From: an uncultured SAR116 cluster alpha proteobacterium
GTDB lineage: Bacteria; Pseudomonadota; Alphaproteobacteria; Puniceispirillales; Puniceispirillaceae
Length of the DNA stretch: 27,094 nucleotides
Direction: 5' to 3'
Assembly (NCBI GenBank): GCA_902520575.1
Contig: CABYOG010000009.1
Span: 1-27,094, forward strand
In this document: in pieces, positions 23,349 through 27,094 of the stretch
Position numbering within the stretch: the stretch's first letter is position 1
How the letters are laid out: each line of letters starts with the position of its first letter
The notes under the pieces: model-generated
The model's input: only the letters and a program-made list of their open reading frames with translations
Told to the model about the DNA's origin: nothing
The model's database searches: none
Position numbers and translations under genes: made by a program

Positions 23349-24569
23349 TTAGGCAACTTTAGATTCTAAAATGTAAACCCCACCATCAAGAAACGAATGC
23401 ATTTCTTTCCTAAGATTAATTAATTCGAAATGAGATAAAGTGTATCCGAATTCACAGCACAGCTTTTCAATATAAAGCCTAGAATGTGAATAACGCCCTG
23501 TATTTTCCAGCCGATATTCACATGTTTCACTGTGCTCTGTCGAAAAAATAAATGTCACATGCTTCTGAGTTTTGCTAGCTATCAAATTGAATATTTCAGA
23601 CAAATCTCCAACGTATTCAAAAACATCTGCAGCTACAAAATAATCATAATTCAATTCCGTTTCGGATAAAAAATCTCTGATATTTTTATGCGTAAGCCTG
23701 TCATAAATATTCTTGTATTTAGCAACTTGAAGCATTTGTTTTGAAATATCCACACCGTCAAGCGTTCGGCAAAAACTTCTTATTTCAGTCCCAAACAAAC
23801 CAGTCCCACAACCCATATCCAAAACTGAGTTCACAACTTTTCCATTTGCTCTGTTTGAAATAAGTGTTCCAAGGACCGTCGGGAGATTGTATCGCAGCTT
23901 TTCAACGAGTTCATAGTCAAACGTGGGTGCATACTGGTCAAATAATTGTTCCACAAAATTTTCTGGTGGAGTTTTGGTTTTCTTGCCCTCTAAGGCATCT
24001 AACATGTGCTTGGCAAAAACATTATCAGGTTGAAGGGAGAATGCCTTATTGTAGGCCTCTTTAGCTTCAGCAAATCGGCCCTCACATCGGTAAGCATCCG
24101 CTAAATTGCAATGCGCCTCAACAAAATCGTTTTTTAAAACTAATGCGCGATTGAAACATATAATGGCATCTCGGTATTTGCTTTGTGATTTTAGAGCAAG
24201 ACCCATATTATAATGCGCATTTAAATTATTCGAGTCTAAACAGATGGCTGTTTTATAGCATTCGATTGCTACGTTAAATGCTGATATATCTTGAAAAGTT
24301 GCGCCAAGGTTAGAGTGACCATCGGATAAAGTAGGATTTAGCGCCAGCAATTTCCTAAAGGCATTGGATGCCTCTGCAAATTTTTGAAGTTGTCTATATG
24401 CAATACCTAAATTATTCCAAATAATGATGGAATTAGGGTATTCTTGTATTACCTGCTCACAAAATTCTGATAACTCCAAAAATTTTCCCTGCATGGTGAG
24501 TTCACAGAGAGTTGCATTTATCCAATTGGGGAGTTCCTCTTGAGCAAGATTGAAGCTTTTGCTGTCCAA
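23349..24569 (-). CDS. TPR-repeat SAM-dependent methyltransferase fusion
   Basis: A 406-residue two-part protein. Residues 49-184 form four tetratricopeptide repeats (cores IWNNLGIAYRQ, GHSNLGATFQD, AHYNMGLALKS and AHCNLADAYRC), and residues 205-405 form a class I methyltransferase with motif I VLDMGCGTGLFG (249-260), the acidic GVDISKQML (272-280) and DYFVAADVFEYVGD as the later motif. This matches the TPR-fused methyltransferases of the COG4976 type, whose acceptor is generally unknown; TPRs would bind a protein partner. The start is TTG at 24569 with GGGGA about seven bases upstream. An internal ATG at codon 26 is the alternative. It lies near surface-glycan genes but on a separate transcript. 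Confidence 0.88.
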   Translation of the reverse strand: MDSKSFNLAQEELPNWINATLCELTMQGKFLELSEFCEQVIQEYPNSIIIWNNLGIAYRQLQKFAEASNAFRKLLALNPTLSDGHSNLGATFQDISAFNVAIECYKTAICLDSNNLNAHYNMGLALKSQSKYRDAIICFNRALVLKNDFVEAHCNLADAYRCEGRFAEAKEAYNKAFSLQPDNVFAKHMLDALEGKKTKTPPENFVEQLFDQYAPTFDYELVEKLRYNLPTVLGTLISNRANGKVVNSVLDMGCGTGLFGTEIRSFCRTLDGVDISKQMLQVAKYKNIYDRLTHKNIRDFLSETELNYDYFVAADVFEYVGDLSEIFNLIASKTQKHVTFIFSTEHSETCEYRLENTGRYSHSRLYIEKLCCEFGYTLSHFELINLRKEMHSFLDGGVYILESKVA

Positions 24570-24917
24570 TTATCAGTCCCCAAGTTTTGGTGTGCAGTTT
24601 GGCCAAGGTTTTTTATTTATTTTACCGTGAAAAATTACCACTTAAGAATCCATAAACGACCTGATATCGATGTTTTTTATCCATGAAATAAGATTATAGG
24701 AAGACTATAGTCCGATACATCTGTTGAGCCTGTGGAAAATGTTCTCTTTTGGCTTGGCCATTTATTTTGTTCATGAAGGAAAAATTAAGCGCCATTAGCG
24801 GTTGATAATTGCGCTGTATAGTTTTGCACTTTTCCTGGCAGGGTTTTTTGCGTTTATGCCTGGGCGTGTGATGCATCAAATCGCATTTGGGTAATCACAA
24901 AAACAATTACTACAACT

Positions 24918-24937
24918 AACCCATTAATGGGTTTTTT
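24918..24937 (+). terminator. Palindromic terminator-like hairpin
   Basis: AACCCATTAATGGGTT is a perfect 16-base palindrome (6-bp stem, TTAA loop) directly followed by TTTT, the form of an intrinsic terminator on the plus strand. No plus-strand gene lies just upstream, so it would terminate an unannotated transcript or be fortuitous. Confidence 0.4.
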
Positions 24938-24995
24938 GAAAAACCTAATATATAAGCCCACCGGGGGTGTCAGTTCGAGCAAGGAGTCTCACCTG

Positions 24996-25015
24996 AGTAT
25001 AACACCCAGTATAAC
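24996..25015. repeat. Tandem 8-mer AGTATAAC
   Basis: AGTATAAC occurs twice in direct orientation at 24996-25003 and 25008-25015, 12 bases start to start, about one helical turn. The spacing would suit cooperative protein binding, but the nearest gene start is far away. May be chance. Confidence 0.4.
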
Positions 25016-25487
25016 AACTATGCCCGTTAACACGCTTCAGTGTTTGTCTAACCTATTGATATTGTTCAAGGTGACTTGAGTTAACGCAGCGCGTAAGAAC
25101 TAAAGCTTCTCGGGTGCGCAATTTCCTTACTCATCGTTCCCATGATACCCACGTCAACCCATTGTCACCCCTAGCTTTTCGGTGTGTAATGAATAGGCGT
25201 GTTTAAATTGGTCTGACGAATTCTGGTCAGTCGCAGGTGCATGAAAAAAGCCACGAATCTCTCTCAATTTTAACGTCGTCAGAACAAATGAGACTTATCC
25301 AATAAACTCACATCTACTATAGGTGACTTTGGGGCCTGAAAACCTAAGATTTTTGTCTTTACTGGTTAGTTGGTAATTTATTCCTCCAATCACATTCACG
25401 TTATTGGGTGAACTAGTATCAATTGATCCGGCCATTAGGCTAGATGATTTTGCAGATTTGTCAGACAAAATTTATCTGAAAGGCCCT

Positions 25488-25895
25488 TTAAAATAAAGAA
25501 ATGGTATACCCAATTAAGCTACCAATAATTAGCCCGGCCAAAATTTCACTTTTCTTATGGCCAATCCGTTCGCGGAGCTGAGTTTCCGTGTCGCGGAGTT
25601 CGTTAATAGCTTGGGCTTGCTTGCCAATATGCTGACGCAAGCTCGCGGCATCAAGAACAACGATGAAAGAAATCATCAACGCAACACCAAATGCTGGATT
25701 ATCAATGCCTTCTTTTATGGCCAACAGCATAGTGCAACAGGATACGATGGCACTGTGATTACTCGGCATGCCGCCATATCCAATAAGGTCAAAAGCCATA
25801 CGTCGAGTATGAACAGTGTTAATAATGAATTTCAGTATGCCAGTTATCAACCAGGCTAAAAAAGGTGCAAGGAGGTATGTGAAATCTAAATTCAT
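25488..25895 (-). CDS. Divergent PAP2-family protein (DUF212)
   Basis: A small membrane protein of about 135 residues. The acid-phosphatase-like motif GYGGMPSNHSA (about 40-50) and the DAASLRQHIGKQAQ block, followed by RERIGHKKSEILAGLIIG, are typical of DUF212, a divergent PAP2/vanadium-haloperoxidase-like family. The frame is open to 25964, but the ATG at 25895 is chosen because it overlaps the stop of the upstream UbiA-type gene by 4 bp (ATGA) and begins at the first membrane segment (MNLDFTYLLAP). In actinobacterial arabinan precursor synthesis a PAP2-type enzyme dephosphorylates the product of the UbiA-family phosphoribosyltransferase. The same pairing here suggests a role as polyprenyl-phosphoribose 5-phosphatase, which is inferred. 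Confidence 0.82.
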   Translation of the reverse strand: MNLDFTYLLAPFLAWLITGILKFIINTVHTRRMAFDLIGYGGMPSNHSAIVSCCTMLLAIKEGIDNPAFGVALMISFIVVLDAASLRQHIGKQAQAINELRDTETQLRERIGHKKSEILAGLIIGSLIGYTISLF

Positions 25896-26743
25896 ATGCC
25901 GTACCCTGATATGACGAGAGTACAAATCAACCCCCATACCAAAACCGTCAGCAGCAATGGCCAATCCGAATATAAAACATCCGTTGGTGATTCACCATCT
26001 TCCAACACCTCAACAATATACCAAAAACGAAACAGGCCAAACATAACCAGAGGAACCGTGATCCAGAGACCTTTGTTTTGTGTGAGTATATATAGGCTGT
26101 AGAAAACTAGAGCGCTGACAGCAGAAATTTCAGCGAATCGGGTGGCGAGATCAACGGTATAAGCTTTTAGGGCCAGTCGAGCGTCGGCCCCGGAATTTTT
26201 TAATTCTTGGCGCCGTTTGATCGATGCTAAAAAGAGCGCAAGACTGAACGTTGAAAACATCATCCAATCTGATGTCCCAACACCTATGGCTTCCGCGCCT
26301 GCAAAGACACGCAAAACAAATCCTACGGCAATTGAGAAAACATCAAGGACTGGTTGATGTTTAAGGTAAAACAGATAGGCTGCGTTAAGAAATATATATC
26401 CAAGAATAATGAAAGCGATATCGGGCATAACCAAAAAAGCAGGGATATGCAGTAGATATAATAATATTAATAACATTGTTGCTTGGCGAACCGTAACGCG
26501 GCCAGAAGCTATCGGGCGCTTTTGAGATTTTGTTGGATGCTTGCGGTCAGCTTCGGCGTCGAATATATCATTTAAGACATATGTTGCCGAAGACGCGAGG
26601 CAGAATATTACGAAGGCTAAAACTGAATTTTGAATGGATACGAGATCATTAAAGGCATTCGCGAAGAAAAGGGGCGCGATGACAAAAATATTTTTCACCC
26701 ATTGTTTTGGGCGCATTAACTTGACCAGATCTATGATCACCAC
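25892..26743 (-). CDS. UbiA-family prenyltransferase, decaprenyl-phosphate phosphoribosyltransferase-like
   Basis: A multi-spanning membrane protein of 283 residues. The first aspartate-rich motif reads NDIFDAEADRKHPTKSQKRP (58-77), with the N-D-x-x-D-x-E-x-D-R-x-H-P-x-K form of decaprenylphosphoryl-5-phosphoribose synthases, and the second region reads VLDVFSIAVGFVLRVFAGAE (residues 131-150). This differs from ubiquinone-type UbiA. The family transfers 5-phosphoribose from PRPP to a polyprenyl phosphate, giving a membrane-bound pentose donor for cell-surface glycans. MRPKQWVKN at the N-terminus is also typical. Its stop overlaps the next gene, a PAP2-like protein, by 4 bp. The lipid length and the final glycan are unknown. 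Confidence 0.86.
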   Translation of the reverse strand: MVIIDLVKLMRPKQWVKNIFVIAPLFFANAFNDLVSIQNSVLAFVIFCLASSATYVLNDIFDAEADRKHPTKSQKRPIASGRVTVRQATMLLILLYLLHIPAFLVMPDIAFIILGYIFLNAAYLFYLKHQPVLDVFSIAVGFVLRVFAGAEAIGVGTSDWMMFSTFSLALFLASIKRRQELKNSGADARLALKAYTVDLATRFAEISAVSALVFYSLYILTQNKGLWITVPLVMFGLFRFWYIVEVLEDGESPTDVLYSDWPLLLTVLVWGLICTLVISGYGI

Positions 26744-26860
26744 ATCAGCCCCTATGGCGGGAAATAAAAGACTATCTATTTAACTGTTAAATAATATATT
26801 CGGACACCAGACTTTTACATATCAAAAAATATGCTTGGAGTGGAGCCCCTACAAAGGCCT

Positions 26861-27094
26861 CTATTTCTCTATTCGTGCGTAAATCTCATCATTAAAACTG
26901 AGTGTTGGATAGGTAAAACTTGCAATACGTTCATAACCAAAAGTCTTTAATAATCCTTCAATGTCTTCATTGGATTTGTCATAGATTTGATACCTGGCTC
27001 GTTCGAGTTGGAAGAATTTAATGGCGCCCGAAGCCAGTAGTTTTTCTCCTCCCATAAGTACCTTATATTCATATCCTTCAACATCAATTTTCAA
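26861..27094 (-). CDS. FkbM-family methyltransferase, C-terminal part (truncated by window edge)
   Basis: The last 77 residues of a gene that continues past the right edge. The segment KIDVEGYEYKVLMGGEKLL is the IDVEGxE motif of FkbM-type (Methyltransf_21) enzymes, followed by IKFFQLERARYQIYD and an ending in which a helix (LLKTFGYERIASF) precedes the final strand. FkbM-like enzymes O-methylate sugars, polyketides and other acceptors and are frequent in capsule and lipopolysaccharide clusters. The apparent initiation codon at 27094 is simply the first codon in view. It reads on the same strand as the UbiA/PAP2-like pair, 117 bases upstream of it, supporting a surface-glycan locus. Confidence 0.82.
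   Translation of the reverse strand: MKIDVEGYEYKVLMGGEKLLASGAIKFFQLERARYQIYDKSNEDIEGLLKTFGYERIASFTYPTLSFNDEIYARIEK

Larger units (their letters stand above)
24570..25487. other. Long intergenic region (about 0.9 kb) with hairpins, no recognised gene
   Basis: No protein-coding gene, tRNA, tmRNA, SRP RNA or RNase P RNA could be recognised on either strand; the short open frames lack starts, ribosome binding sites or coding character. The region holds a perfect palindrome followed by a T-run (24918-24937), a potential stem GGGTGTCAG/CTGagtatAACACCC (about 24965-25007), the tandem AGTATAAC pair (24996-25015) and an inverted pair CTGAC/GTCAG near 25213-25230. Such structure could belong to a small RNA or a decayed element, but no homology is visible. 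Confidence 0.45.

Noticed and set aside
24694..24879. Minus-strand frame of 61 codons in the long spacer
   Set aside because: Basic, low-complexity composition, no ribosome binding site and no family features.
24961..25010. tRNA or tmRNA fragment suggested by GTTCGAGC
   Set aside because: The bases on each side of the supposed T-loop do not pair as a T-stem, and no acceptor stem or CCA end is present.

Overview
The window looks like a piece of an alphaproteobacterial chromosome of moderate GC content, probably marine. The inference rests on the gene set: a six-gene LIV-type ABC transporter operon led by an acyl-CoA ligase, a NudC, a CitE-like lyase, a dimethylargininase, a UbiA/PAP2-like/FkbM surface-glycan set, and short gene spacing with many 4-bp ATGA overlaps. 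SAR116-like or related lineages would fit, but nothing here fixes the genus. No rRNA, tRNA, CRISPR array, transposase or phage gene was recognised.

Layout. (1) 1-7156, minus strand: one operon read from right to left, acyl-CoA ligase, livG, livH, livM, livK, livF. A strong hairpin plus U-run lies between livK and livF. livF appears frameshifted by one missing base at 161-164, and its restored frame runs off the left edge. (2) 7265-10280: a Rossmann-like protein of unknown role, a cold-shock protein, a small membrane-anchored or secreted orphan, and an EamA-type exporter. A 15-bp direct repeat flanks the orphan. (3) 10.5-19.4 kb: a mosaic of mostly small single genes or gene pairs on both strands: two small unknowns, a Sel1-repeat/dimethylargininase pair, a HAD-fold protein lacking the motif I aspartates, NTF2/SnoaL-like proteins, small dimeric alpha/beta-barrel-like proteins, a CitE-like lyase, a minimal MotA-like membrane protein, a solute-binding-fold protein without a signal peptide, and NudC. 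Gene remnants lie between some of them (11399-11610 with its own terminator, possibly 19497-19570). (4) 20050-22451, minus strand: an operon of a double DUF1538 membrane protein followed by two PII-like signalling proteins, the best candidate here for an uncharacterised system, a transporter gated by its own pair of PII proteins. (5) 22838-24569: a GFA/CENP-V-type zinc protein and a TPR-methyltransferase fusion. (6) 24570-25487: about 0.9 kb without a recognisable gene but with hairpins and a tandem 8-mer. (7) 25488-27094, minus strand: a PAP2-like (DUF212) protein overlapping a UbiA-family prenyltransferase of the decaprenyl-phosphate phosphoribosyltransferase type, then the end of an FkbM-type methyltransferase, suggesting a polyprenyl-linked sugar or cell-surface glycan locus continuing to the right.

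All family calls come from reading motifs in the translated sequence. No database search was possible.
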